Shown here one piece after another: positions 18,606-27,232 of a stretch of DNA of 64,000 bases (the stretch's first letter is position 1; each line of letters opens with the position of its first letter). The stretch is from Clostridium sp. C2-6-12 (GTDB lineage Bacteria > Bacillota > Clostridia > Clostridiales > Clostridiaceae): the NCBI RefSeq assembly GCF_009928485.1, contig NZ_JAABNP010000002.1:62001-126000 (forward strand). The letters run 5' to 3'. The notes under the pieces are model-generated. The model was not told the DNA's origin. It did no database searches and saw only the letters and a list, made by a program, of their open reading frames with translations. The position numbers and the translations under genes are program-made.

Positions 18606-19079
18606 TTATTGTTCATATTCATACATATGGTAATTACACTCTTCCATTCCCAAAGACTTATAAGTAGCTTTTGCACTAATATTTTCTTTTTCAACGTAAA
18701 GTCTTATACCTGCTATACTGTCATCTTTATCACATAGATTTTTTACATGATTATATAATTTCTTAAATATACCTTTTCTTCTATAGCTGCTATCAACATA
18801 TACACTTTGCACCCAAAGGAACATTCCATTTCTCCAATCGCTCCATTCATAGGTATGCATAATTTGTCCAACTACTTTATCATCAATTTCATATACATAA
18901 TATTGACCCTTCGAAGAATCTTTTATAATAGCTTCTACGCCTTTTGTTAATATGTCCATATCTAATTCTTTATCTTCTGTTTCTTTAGCAAGATTATAAT
19001 TAAATTTAACTATAGTATCTAAATCTTCTAATTCTGCTTTTCTTATTATATGTAAATTTTCATCTTTATAATTATTCAT
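18606..19079 (-). CDS. GNAT-family N-acetyltransferase
   Basis: 157 residues with AGGTGAGG upstream of the ATG. The GNAT fold is clear: N-terminal IIRKAELEDLDTIVKFN, a central strand before SVYVDSSYRRKGIFKKLYNH (acetyl-CoA pyrophosphate loop RRKGIF), and the C-terminal AKATYKSLGMEE. It transfers acetyl from acetyl-CoA to an unknown amine. Intact. Confidence 0.88.
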   Translation of the reverse strand: MNNYKDENLHIIRKAELEDLDTIVKFNYNLAKETEDKELDMDILTKGVEAIIKDSSKGQYYVYEIDDKVVGQIMHTYEWSDWRNGMFLWVQSVYVDSSYRRKGIFKKLYNHVKNLCDKDDSIAGIRLYVEKENISAKATYKSLGMEECNYHMYEYEQ

Positions 19080-19226
19080 TTTCTTACCTCACCTGTATTA
19101 ATAATCTCTAATTTTCATTTATTATATCATATATAGGTTCTAATTAATTAAATTCATCAATTTAGAATGAAATTCCCATTGTAGAGTAGTTCTTCATTAT
19201 TATATTTCCATTCCTTTTATATGTGA

Positions 19227-19267
19227 AAACTTCCTAATTGTAACTTAGCTACTCTTTTCATAAGTGC
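19227..19267 (+). repeat. Dispersed ~40-bp repeat, degenerate copy
   Basis: Starts ACTTCCTAATTGTAACTTAG and ends CATAAGTGC. It aligns with the copies at 19295 and 19334 and, in reverse, with 11305-11344. Confidence 0.5.
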
Positions 19268-19294
19268 ATAGCTTCTTTTTATATAGGTTATAAA

Positions 19295-19330
19295 ATCCTT
19301 ATTGGGGCATATCCACTCTTTTTATAAGCG
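19295..19330 (+). repeat. Dispersed ~40-bp repeat, degenerate copy
   Basis: Starts ATCCTTATTGGGGCATATCC and ends TTTATAAGCG. Second of three near-tandem units in this gap. Confidence 0.5.
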
Positions 19331-19333
19331 ATA

Positions 19334-19373
19334 AGTTCCTTTATTGCAGCATAGCTGCTCTTTTTATAGGTGC
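19334..19373 (+). repeat. Dispersed ~40-bp repeat, best copy
   Basis: AGTTCCTTTATTGCAGCATAGC followed by a T-rich tail ending TATAGGTGC. It abuts the stop codon of the truncated nitroreductase gene at 19374. About 85 percent identical by eye to the reverse complement of 11305-11344. Confidence 0.6.
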
Positions 19374-19796
19374 TTATTTTCCTACAGTTGCCATGTAAAA
19401 AGTAAATTCTTCCTCACCATCCACCTGTAAAAATTCATCCATTTTCTCCTGAGCATATGCACCAATTGCACAACAACCGCATTGGATTGATTCTGCTGCC
19501 AAGTAAAGATTTTGGCATACATGACCAGCATCTATTGCAATCATTTTATGTGCAGCTATTATTAACTTTCTTCTACTTTTTCTATTTTTAACAACAGTAA
19601 TAAATTCTTCTTTTCCACATGTAATATTACTTATAGGAACCAAGTCAATTAAAATACTATCTTGATTATATTCTTTTTCCAATATAGGTATTTGAATTCC
19701 ATTTGCTTGATCATTTTTAATCCTTTTCCATAAATGCCACTTTGGTTTTAAGAATTCTCTTCCTGTTTCAATAATTTTACTTATATCTATTTCCAT
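19374..19796 (-). pseudogene. SagB-type nitroreductase with internal in-frame deletion
   Basis: 140 residues. The N-terminal part ending VKNRKSRRK and the C-terminal part from AAHKMIAIDAGHVCQNLYLA through CGCCAIGAYAQEKMDEFL match the two ends of the full-length SagB-like protein at 37682-38530. There, SSRISRRQYS and AASHKNMLLELGYISHQLYL are separated by about 140 residues. The missing middle contains most of the FMN-binding fold, so the product is unlikely to be an active oxidoreductase. The frame and the ribosome site (CAGGTGATATAA-ATG) are intact, so a short protein may still be made. Annotated as a decayed gene. Confidence 0.75.
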
Positions 19797-19867
19797 TTAT
19801 ATCACCTGCACTTTATTATTTATAATATTTAAATTTAAGTTACTTTTTTAAGAAAAGACTTCTTAAA

Positions 19868-20239
19868 TTATAGATGCTTTATGTATAAAAATATGTTTGC
19901 TATCATGAAAATATATCCTATGCCTGCAAGAAGCCCTGTTATGAATCTTCTTTTATTAGTTGAAGCTTTTATCTTAAATAATTGAAGTAATCCATCAATA
20001 GCCATTATTAAAATTAATCCTAACCCCTTAATAATACTAATTTTAATATTCATAATATAAAGTAATATACCTATTATATTTCCAACAAATATTCCAGTAC
20101 ATCTTGCACATACAGGAAACTGATATCCTTTATAATTAAAGCTTCTTTCGTACATTTGGTGACAGGTTAATGCTCCAAGCTTCATAAGAATAAGCCATAT
20201 TTTTGTTTTTTTATCTAAATTTTGCGCCACAATTTCCAC
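19868..20239 (-). CDS. DUF2085 membrane protein
   Basis: 123 residues. The motif CHQMYERSFNYKGYQFPVCARC is split by the usual spacing of the DUF2085 signature (C-H-Q, R-S-F, C-A-R-C), followed by three membrane helices. Function unknown; the Cys/His motif suggests metal or haem-like binding. Translation starts at a GTG that overlaps the 3' end of the zinc-ribbon gene by 29 bp, indicating coupling. Confidence 0.82.
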   Translation of the reverse strand: MEIVAQNLDKKTKIWLILMKLGALTCHQMYERSFNYKGYQFPVCARCTGIFVGNIIGILLYIMNIKISIIKGLGLILIMAIDGLLQLFKIKASTNKRRFITGLLAGIGYIFMIANIFLYIKHL

Positions 20240-20435
20240 ACATTCTATAAGTTGTTGTTTTAGTCTTACCTTCTCCCATTCCTAAAAGACCACAAAGAAG
20301 TCCAATTGGGCCAAAACATATATAACCTAAACATCCTTTTCCAACACCAAATCCCTTAGTAGAGCTGCTTACATCACTTACAATCTTAACATTATGACTT
20401 CCGCACTTAGGACAGCCAGTATTCATATTATTCAT
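20211..20435 (-). CDS. Small zinc-ribbon protein
   Basis: 74 residues. Two CxxC knuckles, CPKCGSH near the N-terminus and CGNCGAKF at the C-terminus, flank a Gly/Cys-rich hydrophobic stretch. AGGAGATG precedes the ATG. Likely a zinc-binding, possibly membrane-associated small protein of unknown role. It overlaps the DUF2085 gene. Confidence 0.75.
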   Translation of the reverse strand: MNNMNTGCPKCGSHNVKIVSDVSSSTKGFGVGKGCLGYICFGPIGLLCGLLGMGEGKTKTTTYRMCGNCGAKFR

Positions 20436-20604
20436 ATCTTTTCATCTCCTAACACTAAATTATCCTAATTATACTATGAAACCTTATAATTTTACAGTAT
20501 TTAGCTAAACCTAAATATCTTTGTTAAATCATGAAAACTATATTTTAATTTACATGGATTGTTAATGCAGTATTTTTTTATCACTAGATAATAATCAACT
20601 CATT

Positions 20605-21825
20605 TTAACGTTTTAAAATAGTGTTTCTAGTTTTTCCAGTACTCAAATAACAATTATTGGGATTAATCTTCATACATATATCTTCTACAAACTTAGTAGA
20701 TTTATTTACCATTAACTTATTATCTAGATAATAAATCGCGTCATCATTATCTATTTGGTCCAAGCAAGTTATAACTATAGACTTTTTTATTTTGAAATGA
20801 TCAGGTAGTTTTTTAGATGAAATTTTCATATAATCATTTTCTATATTCTCTGCTAATAAATTTATATCTAATGGTGCAAATCTAAGAGTTCCTTGAAATT
20901 CATTTTGGATATTTGTTAGGTCAACAATACTTTTATATGGCTTTTCTTCAATTTCATGTGGTAATTGGCCTGCTCCATGCCTTGTTAAATAACTTCTTGT
21001 AATATAAATTACTTCAATATCTAATTCCTTATCATTAACATCTTGTAATAAGTCTAGTACATTGCTTATACCTGTTTTAGAATGTGTTACATGCGGAAAA
21101 TATTTATGATCCTCAGATAACATTAACCCTTGAGCTCCTTCAAATATAAAAATTTTATAGTTTTCCATAATATTTTCTATAGAATCTATGTGTACTTTAG
21201 ATATGAAATTATTTTCTACATCATAAATGAAATGCTTTGTTATATTATAATCATATAATTTATTTATTAATTCATCTTTAGATAAAGTTAAATTCAACTC
21301 ATCTAACCTAATCTTTATATATTCATCATTTATTATCTTTAGTTTATCCTTGTAGTTTTTATCAATAATATCTTTGCAAGTTATTTTGTATTTTTCAATT
21401 CTATTTCTTATTATTGATTCATTATATCCTAGTCCACAGCTACCATGTCTATCATCTCCTCTATGCCTTTCAATTATTTGATTTATGAGCATATCTTGAG
21501 GTAAAACTATAGGACAATTTAAATCAATTATTGTATTTGGCGCAATACCTATCTTTATTAGCTCCTCATATTCCTTTAAAAATAATAATGGATTTACTGA
21601 AAAATACTTACTCAAAAAAGTTGGAACTCCTTGAAAGCTTCCTGATCCAAAATGTCCAAACACATGCCTTTTCCCATTTGGAGTAACTACTGTATGTCCT
21701 GCTTGAGCGGAGGAATTATAACGGATTACTATTGGATCTTCATTAACAGAACACATATAATCTGTCATAAGTCCTTTGCCTTCATCGCCAAAATTTGAAC
21801 CAATTACTACTTTTACCTGCTTCAT
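20605..21825 (-). CDS. Divergent adenylosuccinate synthetase paralogue
   Basis: 406 residues, AAAAAGGAGATAG before the ATG. It keeps the PurA P-loop-like VVIGSNFGDEGKG (including the catalytic Asp), AGHTVV, FEGAQGLML and a C-terminal LSTGKTRNTI. It departs from housekeeping PurA at key loops: SNF for QWG, HGSCGLGYNES where a GTTxRGIGP-type loop is usual, and LTRHGAGQLPHE for TRVGAGPFPTE. PurA couples GTP hydrolysis to ligation of IMP and aspartate; here the substrate may differ. Located just downstream of the NAD/ADP-ribose operon, behind that operon's hairpin and with its own leader, so separately transcribed or read through. Confidence 0.8.
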   Translation of the reverse strand: MKQVKVVIGSNFGDEGKGLMTDYMCSVNEDPIVIRYNSSAQAGHTVVTPNGKRHVFGHFGSGSFQGVPTFLSKYFSVNPLLFLKEYEELIKIGIAPNTIIDLNCPIVLPQDMLINQIIERHRGDDRHGSCGLGYNESIIRNRIEKYKITCKDIIDKNYKDKLKIINDEYIKIRLDELNLTLSKDELINKLYDYNITKHFIYDVENNFISKVHIDSIENIMENYKIFIFEGAQGLMLSEDHKYFPHVTHSKTGISNVLDLLQDVNDKELDIEVIYITRSYLTRHGAGQLPHEIEEKPYKSIVDLTNIQNEFQGTLRFAPLDINLLAENIENDYMKISSKKLPDHFKIKKSIVITCLDQIDNDDAIYYLDNKLMVNKSTKFVEDICMKINPNNCYLSTGKTRNTILKR

Positions 21826-21992
21826 TACTCTATCTCCTTTTTATAAAATTAATATATTCAATATATACTTGTCTTTTAATTAATGTGTTGTGATAGTAAA
21901 ATTTAATACGATTTTAATGGTGAAAAATGCATAATGAATAGTTAATGATAGAGAGTTAAATTATAATTTTTTTATATGTATCTATATAAGAC

Positions 21993-22025
21993 AACCCCTA
22001 CTATAAAAAACATATAATAGGGGTT
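21993..22025. terminator. Hairpin downstream of the VWA gene
   Basis: AACCCCTACTAT pairs with ATAATAGGGGTT around an A-rich loop, 6 bp past the VWA stop codon. It probably ends the seven-gene operon, though the U-run after the stem is short. Confidence 0.65.
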
Positions 22026-22030
22026 TATTA

Positions 22031-22954
22031 TCAGAATTTTACAAGATCATTATCTGATTTAAAGCTAGGAATTAAATCCTTTATAGCATTTGTTATTACT
22101 AAATTTGTGCTGCCATCCCAGCTATGAGAAACTGAATCTTTATTTTCTCCATTTAATACTTGCAACGTTGATACAATTAGTTCAGGCAGTTTTGTATAAT
22201 CTGATAATTTTAGAACTCTTTGGCCCAAGATACTTGTCCATGACTTCATAACTTCATCAGGTTGATATCTCATGTGATTTCCTTCTTCAATTACAATATG
22301 AAACACTTCATATTGCTTAGATACTAGTCTTAATAAATCTTCAGCAGACATACTGTCTGTTTGTATAGTATCTCCAAAAACCTTTTTAATTTCACTTTTA
22401 AGAACTGATTTAGGGCATTCTTCATCACCTATAGTAAATAGATAACCCTTTTGTCCTCTTTTTATGAAATTATCACATTTTGTATGCATTCCAGCAAACC
22501 ACCATGGCAGAGTATAACTTTCAGAACTATTTCCCCCGCCACCATGTTCGACATAAATTTTAGTTAATTCTTTTGCAATTCTAATGTCTGCTTCAAACTG
22601 TGTTACTTGAAGAGGAGCTGAATCATACTTCACATCTCCGATCCCCATAAACATAATATGTGGATCGGAAACAGGTTTTCTATCATATATTTGAGTTGCT
22701 AATTTTTCTAAACCAACTCTTGCAATATTATCAGCAATCATTCCCATGGAGCCAGTTACATCTAATCCAATAATAATTGGTGTTGAGTTTGGGTTATCAT
22801 CACTGTCACAACTTTCCCTAAAGTTAACCTTGTATGGATCTAATGTTTTATCTAAACCTCTTGCTACAAATACATCATCAACAGTAGCTTTTCCTTTAAT
22901 TGTTGAATCCGCATAACTATCCCAAGCTCTTGAATCCCATCTTCCAGTTCCCAT
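22031..22954 (-). CDS. VWA (von Willebrand factor A-like) domain protein
   Basis: 307 residues from the ATG at 22954 (AAGGAG, 8 nt upstream; an upstream GTG overlaps that site). The metal-dependent adhesion motif DVTGSMG lies at ~64-70, after a Cys/Asp-rich N-terminal segment. A later GDEECP and HGGGGNSSE belong to the same fold. No signal peptide or membrane segment, so it should be cytosolic. Last gene of the NAD/ADP-ribose operon and paired with the J-domain/pseudokinase gene (68-bp gap). Cytosolic VWA proteins often act as scaffolds with ATPases or kinases; the target here is unknown. Confidence 0.8.
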   Translation of the reverse strand: MGTGRWDSRAWDSYADSTIKGKATVDDVFVARGLDKTLDPYKVNFRESCDSDDNPNSTPIIIGLDVTGSMGMIADNIARVGLEKLATQIYDRKPVSDPHIMFMGIGDVKYDSAPLQVTQFEADIRIAKELTKIYVEHGGGGNSSESYTLPWWFAGMHTKCDNFIKRGQKGYLFTIGDEECPKSVLKSEIKKVFGDTIQTDSMSAEDLLRLVSKQYEVFHIVIEEGNHMRYQPDEVMKSWTSILGQRVLKLSDYTKLPELIVSTLQVLNGENKDSVSHSWDGSTNLVITNAIKDLIPSFKSDNDLVKF

Positions 22955-23022
22955 TTTATTCACTCCTTAACATTCATATATTATTAATTTTAATACTCAT
23001 TTATTATTAGTAACCTAAATGC

Positions 23023-24069
23023 TCATACATTGTAGTCAAATAATTTCTTATATATTTTTTCTTTATCAATATTCATTTCTATAAATTTTCTTTCTCCATA
23101 ACTTTGTTTAATAACATTATCCCAAAGCTTATATTCCTCTATAGGATTATTTACAGGAACGCCTCTAACCCAGTCAATAAGTGGTTTAGGAATATCCAAA
23201 TCATTCATAAGGCTTATTCCAGTTTTATCTCCAAGGAGAGTTCTTCCTGCTAATCTTATAGCTTCTAAATCTAAGAGGTATGTTCCTTTTTTTGATGCTT
23301 TCATTTCTAGAGACATTATGTTATAAATCTCACTTGAGGCTCCAAGCATTTTTTCATCTTGAGGAACTGTATACCACCATCCTCCAAATAAAAATCCACA
23401 ATGTAATGATGGGGAAATGTAAAAATTATCAATTGTTATTCCATTGTGTGATAGATGATTATAATGCATAAAACAAGCTATATTGTACATACTGCTTAAT
23501 ATCCAAACAACATGTCTTGGTGGAACCTTGCCTTCATAGTATTTTAGTATATCTCTTAGTGTATAAGCATCTTCTATTTTTTCTATAAGTATCCCTATTT
23601 TTTCATTTATTGTCTCAAATTTTCTTAGTATTTTAGGAAAATACTTTTTAAATTCTAAGCTCATTCTCTCATCTTCATATCTTAAATTATTAATTTTGTT
23701 TAATGCATTTAATGCAAAATCTAAATGTTCTTTATTAATTAAATATAAAACTGATTTATTTCCAATATAATATTTTCCAAGTTCAAATGAATACTCAACA
23801 TTATATTTCATAGTGTATTTTTCTCCATCACAACTTGTCATTTTAATCATTTTATCTTCCATCCAAATGCCATCATCAAATAATTTACTAGCCTCAGAAT
23901 ACAATTCATTAATCTTGCTTGTAACTTCTTTATATTTTTCAGAATTCATATGCAAATCTGGATGAAACATCTTAAGAAGATCAATATGTTCTTTTTTAGC
24001 TATTTCCTTATCACCAGTAAATAATTGGTACGGATATTTCATTTGAAGGATTTCATCAACATTAAGCAA
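23023..24069 (-). CDS. J-domain plus protein-kinase-like (probably pseudokinase) protein
   Basis: About 348 residues. Residues ~10-65 resemble a DnaJ J-domain with the HPD tripeptide (KMFHPDLHMNSEKYKEV). The C-terminal half resembles a protein kinase lobe: HNGITIDNFYIS stands where HRDxxxxN is expected and LFGGWWYT where DFG is expected. The catalytic Asp residues are thus not conserved. The start is taken as the TTG at 24069, 8 nt after GAGG; a GTG at 24078 overlaps that site. It lies between the PARG-like and VWA genes. I infer a chaperone-recruiting or scaffold role, not kinase activity. Confidence 0.7.
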   Translation of the reverse strand: MLNVDEILQMKYPYQLFTGDKEIAKKEHIDLLKMFHPDLHMNSEKYKEVTSKINELYSEASKLFDDGIWMEDKMIKMTSCDGEKYTMKYNVEYSFELGKYYIGNKSVLYLINKEHLDFALNALNKINNLRYEDERMSLEFKKYFPKILRKFETINEKIGILIEKIEDAYTLRDILKYYEGKVPPRHVVWILSSMYNIACFMHYNHLSHNGITIDNFYISPSLHCGFLFGGWWYTVPQDEKMLGASSEIYNIMSLEMKASKKGTYLLDLEAIRLAGRTLLGDKTGISLMNDLDIPKPLIDWVRGVPVNNPIEEYKLWDNVIKQSYGERKFIEMNIDKEKIYKKLFDYNV

Positions 24070-24112
24070 TATTCTCACCTCAGTTCTGTAATAGCTAATA
24101 TTAATAAGAGTT

Positions 24113-24943
24113 TTATCTTGCTAATTTTTCAAATGCTCTTATGCAATTTTGATCTTTTGAGTTATCAAATACAGCAAAAATTATATTATCAAAATAACTT
24201 GCATAGTTTTCTTCATACAGTAACTCTTTCCAATAATCTGAAATTAGATTTGGATCATTTCTAAATACACCACAACCATAAGCTCCTAAAATCAAATTTT
24301 TATTATTCTTTTCTGCAAAAAGAGCTAGTACTTTTCTCATCCTTATTTTCATAACTTTTTTTGCTAATTCTGTATCTTCTTTTTTTAATATTACTTGACC
24401 TAAATTTACAGCCGGTGCTGTTATTACATTTGCTGTAACTGGATTTTCCAGTAGCTTTAATGATTCATCACGGATGAATATAACCTCTGGTGAATAAATC
24501 ATATAATCTGTATACATCATAGTTTTGCAGTTTCTATTTTCTAAATAATACTTTTCATTTTTAATTTGAGTGTCATATAGCCCACTTCCTACTGCAATGC
24601 TTTCTTCTTGAGCTAATGCTCCATTTAAAAATCCTCCACCTGGATTTTTAGCACTTGCAAAATTTAAAACTCCAATATCTTTAAGGTTTTTACCTACCAA
24701 ATCTAATACAGCCTTTACTGTAGGCACATTTAATATTTTGATTTTTGCTAGATTATTGTTTAAGGAGTTTTTATATTTTTCTGTTAATAATTCTCCATCC
24801 TCTGGAGAAATAAGAATACTTTCTTCTACTGACTTTTTATGAATAGCAGAAATATCTATTCTTTTTTCATCTATAATATAGTAGCCATCCTTTAAATACT
24901 TTAATGTATCTTGAGCAGCTGCTACTCTTAATTCTTTTTTCAT
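24113..24943 (-). CDS. Bacterial-type poly(ADP-ribose) glycohydrolase-like macrodomain protein (TIGR02452/DUF2263)
   Basis: 276 residues. The PARG signature GGG-x(7)-QEE is present as PGGGFLNGALAQEES (GGG 102-104, QEE 112-114), and NFASAKN precedes it as in bacterial PARGs. A C-terminal GAYGCGVFRNDP binds the distal part of ADP-ribose in macrodomains. The family cleaves ribose-ribose bonds in ADP-ribose chains or removes ADP-ribose from targets. The neighbours consume or make NAD precursors, so the released ADP-ribose could feed the same pathway. All catalytic residues visible in the family appear intact. Confidence 0.88.
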   Translation of the reverse strand: MKKELRVAAAQDTLKYLKDGYYIIDEKRIDISAIHKKSVEESILISPEDGELLTEKYKNSLNNNLAKIKILNVPTVKAVLDLVGKNLKDIGVLNFASAKNPGGGFLNGALAQEESIAVGSGLYDTQIKNEKYYLENRNCKTMMYTDYMIYSPEVIFIRDESLKLLENPVTANVITAPAVNLGQVILKKEDTELAKKVMKIRMRKVLALFAEKNNKNLILGAYGCGVFRNDPNLISDYWKELLYEENYASYFDNIIFAVFDNSKDQNCIRAFEKLAR

Positions 24944-25012
24944 TTATTTCACTTCCTTCTATTTTCAAATTGGCAAATGTAAATACTCCATTCAAATACC
25001 TTATAATGGTTA

Positions 25013-26482
25013 CTATTTCCCATAGTGTAATCTATCTCTAATTTCTTTTAATGAGTAATCGCGAATTAACTTTCCATCCTTAAATACAACTTCTAATAAA
25101 TTATCTGTACTTTCCTCTTGCTCTTTAATAGTAAGTTCATCCTTATAAAGAACATCATCCCCCTCTTTATATACATAACACATACCCTTTTGGGATTTTT
25201 TAAAGTTTCCTGTATCAGTTTTTGGATCTTTGAATATAAACTTTTCTTTTCCATTTATGACTGCATGAGTAGCTTTAAGTGCAAAACCAAAAGTATCACG
25301 AGTATTATATTGATAAGTATATGATCCAATTCCAAAGACACAATTGCTTACTGCAAAGCCTTTTTCAGCTAATTGTCTGCAGATTTCTTCACATCTTTCT
25401 ACAGTTATGCTATCTCCATAAATTGTTCCAATATGGGAATCAAGAACTTTATATCCTTTTGAATTTACTTCTCCGCCAAATATCTCCCAAAGAAGTTCAA
25501 CAGTTCCCTTATAGGCTGGAGAATCTTTTTCTGCTTCATTATCTCCACATATTATTTTAATAGGATCTCCGCTATCCCCTCTAATAACAATCTTTCCATC
25601 TCTATTTAAAATGTCTTTTTTTAATATAGGAAGGATATTAGTTATAAGATTCCAATAATCATAAGTATCAGAAACAATACTTAAAATTCCATTTGGGAAT
25701 ATTTCAGTAACTAATCTTTTATATGCTTTAAGCTCATCAGTTCCATAAGTGCACATAACACTATGTTCAGTAGATGGATTCCCAAGTCCTACAATTTCGT
25801 TCTCAACATTGCAGTTATAATATTTTTCTAAATAAAGAATAGATGAAATTGTAGCAGTTCCAGTAAATGAAAGTAAATGTCCAGCACTGCTGACCTCAGC
25901 ACTTTCTATTGAGCTAAAACCTCTCATACTAAAGTCACCACAAGCTTTAGTAACATCTCCGTTTTCAACAGTTAAATCAAAATACTTTTCAATTATTTCT
26001 CTATATCTATAAGCAATAGTAGCGCTTGTCATAGGCTGCCATATATTGCAGCTCATAAAGGTTTCAAGATAATTTACAAGCCAAGCAAATTCGTCATGAG
26101 TATTTGTAATTTCTATCATTGGAGTCTTAATATTAACTCTTGTTCCTTCTGACACAGCCTTAATTTGAATTGGAAGATATCCTAAATCATGTAGTTTTTC
26201 TATATGCACTGTGTCTGCTGCCATTTTCCCTAATGTATTAGAAATCACTCTTTTATATTCTCTTATAATTTCCTCTTTAGGAACCTTAAAGAAATTTTCA
26301 TTAAAATATTCAATTAAGTATTTTTTCATAAAAGATTGCAGACCAAACATAACAACCTTATTCATATTTTCTTTTCTAGACATTCTAGGTGTCCAATAAC
26401 TTACCAGCTTTGTTAAACCTGGTGCATAACACATATGATGTATTGTTTTATAAAAATCTGTTAATAATAACGGATCTATCAT
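25013..26482 (-). CDS. Nicotinamide phosphoribosyltransferase-like enzyme (NAMPT/NadV family)
   Basis: 489 residues, AGGAGAG 6 nt before the ATG. It aligns with NAMPT through TDFYKTIHHMCYAPG (8-22), Asp183 in CGDFSMRGFSS (nicotinamide-contacting Asp), the phospho-acceptor His240 in PSTEHSV, and VIRGDSGDP (299-307), where most NAMPTs have RPDSGDP. NAMPT joins nicotinamide to PRPP, giving NMN. In the phage NAD+ reconstitution pathway a related enzyme (Namat) instead joins nicotinamide to ADP-ribose-pyrophosphate. The adjacent short PRPP-synthetase-like gene makes both readings possible. Separated from the upstream hydrolase gene by a GC-rich hairpin. Confidence 0.87.
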   Translation of the reverse strand: MIDPLLLTDFYKTIHHMCYAPGLTKLVSYWTPRMSRKENMNKVVMFGLQSFMKKYLIEYFNENFFKVPKEEIIREYKRVISNTLGKMAADTVHIEKLHDLGYLPIQIKAVSEGTRVNIKTPMIEITNTHDEFAWLVNYLETFMSCNIWQPMTSATIAYRYREIIEKYFDLTVENGDVTKACGDFSMRGFSSIESAEVSSAGHLLSFTGTATISSILYLEKYYNCNVENEIVGLGNPSTEHSVMCTYGTDELKAYKRLVTEIFPNGILSIVSDTYDYWNLITNILPILKKDILNRDGKIVIRGDSGDPIKIICGDNEAEKDSPAYKGTVELLWEIFGGEVNSKGYKVLDSHIGTIYGDSITVERCEEICRQLAEKGFAVSNCVFGIGSYTYQYNTRDTFGFALKATHAVINGKEKFIFKDPKTDTGNFKKSQKGMCYVYKEGDDVLYKDELTIKEQEESTDNLLEVVFKDGKLIRDYSLKEIRDRLHYGK

Positions 26483-26513
26483 CTATATCTCTCCTCTCGA
26501 TATGGAAAATCTC

Positions 26514-26555
26514 CCCAGGGGTCAGTCTCCCTTAAAAGGGGGACTGACCCCTGGG
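26514..26555. repeat. GC-rich 19-20-bp hairpin in the NAD operon
   Basis: CCCAGGGGTCAGTC (26514-26527) and GACTGACCCCTGGG (26542-26555) are perfectly complementary. The stem continues through CCCTT/AAGGG with one G-U pair and a 2-nt turn. It sits between the hydrolase and NAMPT-like genes with no following U-run. Its GC content is far above its surroundings, which suggests a mobile palindromic repeat or a transcript-stabilising structure rather than an ordinary terminator. Confidence 0.7.
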
Positions 26556-26576
26556 AAATATTGGATATTTCACTTT

Positions 26577-27116
26577 TTATCGTGTAACCTTAACACTTAA
26601 AGCTTCAATTACATCTAAAGCCTTATCATGCAAACTATCATCAAAGCTTGCGCAAAGAGTTCCATCGACACTTAACTCAGCATTTATATATTGAGCTTGA
26701 AATGTAACAACATTGCTTATTACGCACATATTTGTCACAACTCCAACTAGTTCTATTTCATCAATATCCATTCCAATATCATCAACTAGCTTAAGCATAC
26801 CTTTAGGTGAAATTCCAAATGCTTCTTTATTATAATGATAAGTATTTTCTACACCTACAAATTCCTTTAGCTTACCATAAAGCTTATACCCTTCAGTATT
26901 TATATAACAGTGTGGTACTGGTAAGCTCTTTCCTTCTCTAGTTTCTAAATAATTTTCATAATGAGTGTCATAGGTAAATACTACTTTATGGCCATTATCT
27001 AAATATTTTTTTACCTTATTATATATTCCATCTTCTAAAGTTTCGGCTTTTTTAAATCCTAAGGCTCCATCAACAAAATCCTTTTGATAATCTATTACAA
27101 CTAATAATTTATTCAT
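26577..27116 (-). CDS. Isochorismatase-fold cysteine hydrolase, nicotinamidase-like
   Basis: 179 residues from the ATG at 27116 (GGAGGAGAG upstream; an upstream TTG frame extension lies inside the ribosome site). The catalytic triad is Asp9 (IDYQKDF), Lys97 (YNKEAFG) and Cys131 (VTNMCVISN). The metal-site-like Asp50, His52 and His69 (LPVPHC) resemble PncA. Nicotinamidase converts nicotinamide to nicotinate. Co-occurrence with a NAMPT-like enzyme, which competes for nicotinamide, is somewhat odd and leaves another amide or pteridine-like substrate possible. Confidence 0.82.
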   Translation of the reverse strand: MNKLLVVIDYQKDFVDGALGFKKAETLEDGIYNKVKKYLDNGHKVVFTYDTHYENYLETREGKSLPVPHCYINTEGYKLYGKLKEFVGVENTYHYNKEAFGISPKGMLKLVDDIGMDIDEIELVGVVTNMCVISNVVTFQAQYINAELSVDGTLCASFDDSLHDKALDVIEALSVKVTR

Positions 27117-27232
27117 AATACTCTCCTCCAATTTTCTTTTATTTTACCAATTAGTTATTGATAATTCTAATCTCCTATCTCTCTAATTCATTGATTCCAT
27201 AGGAAACTTAAACATTAATTTTCTTCTTAAAC

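Noticed and set aside
20605..21825. PurZ-type enzyme for a 2-aminoadenine (Z-genome) pathway
   Set aside because: The GDEGKG catalytic Asp is retained and none of the usual partners (dATPase, MazG-like or Z-type polymerase) is nearby; only a divergent PurA paralogue is supported.
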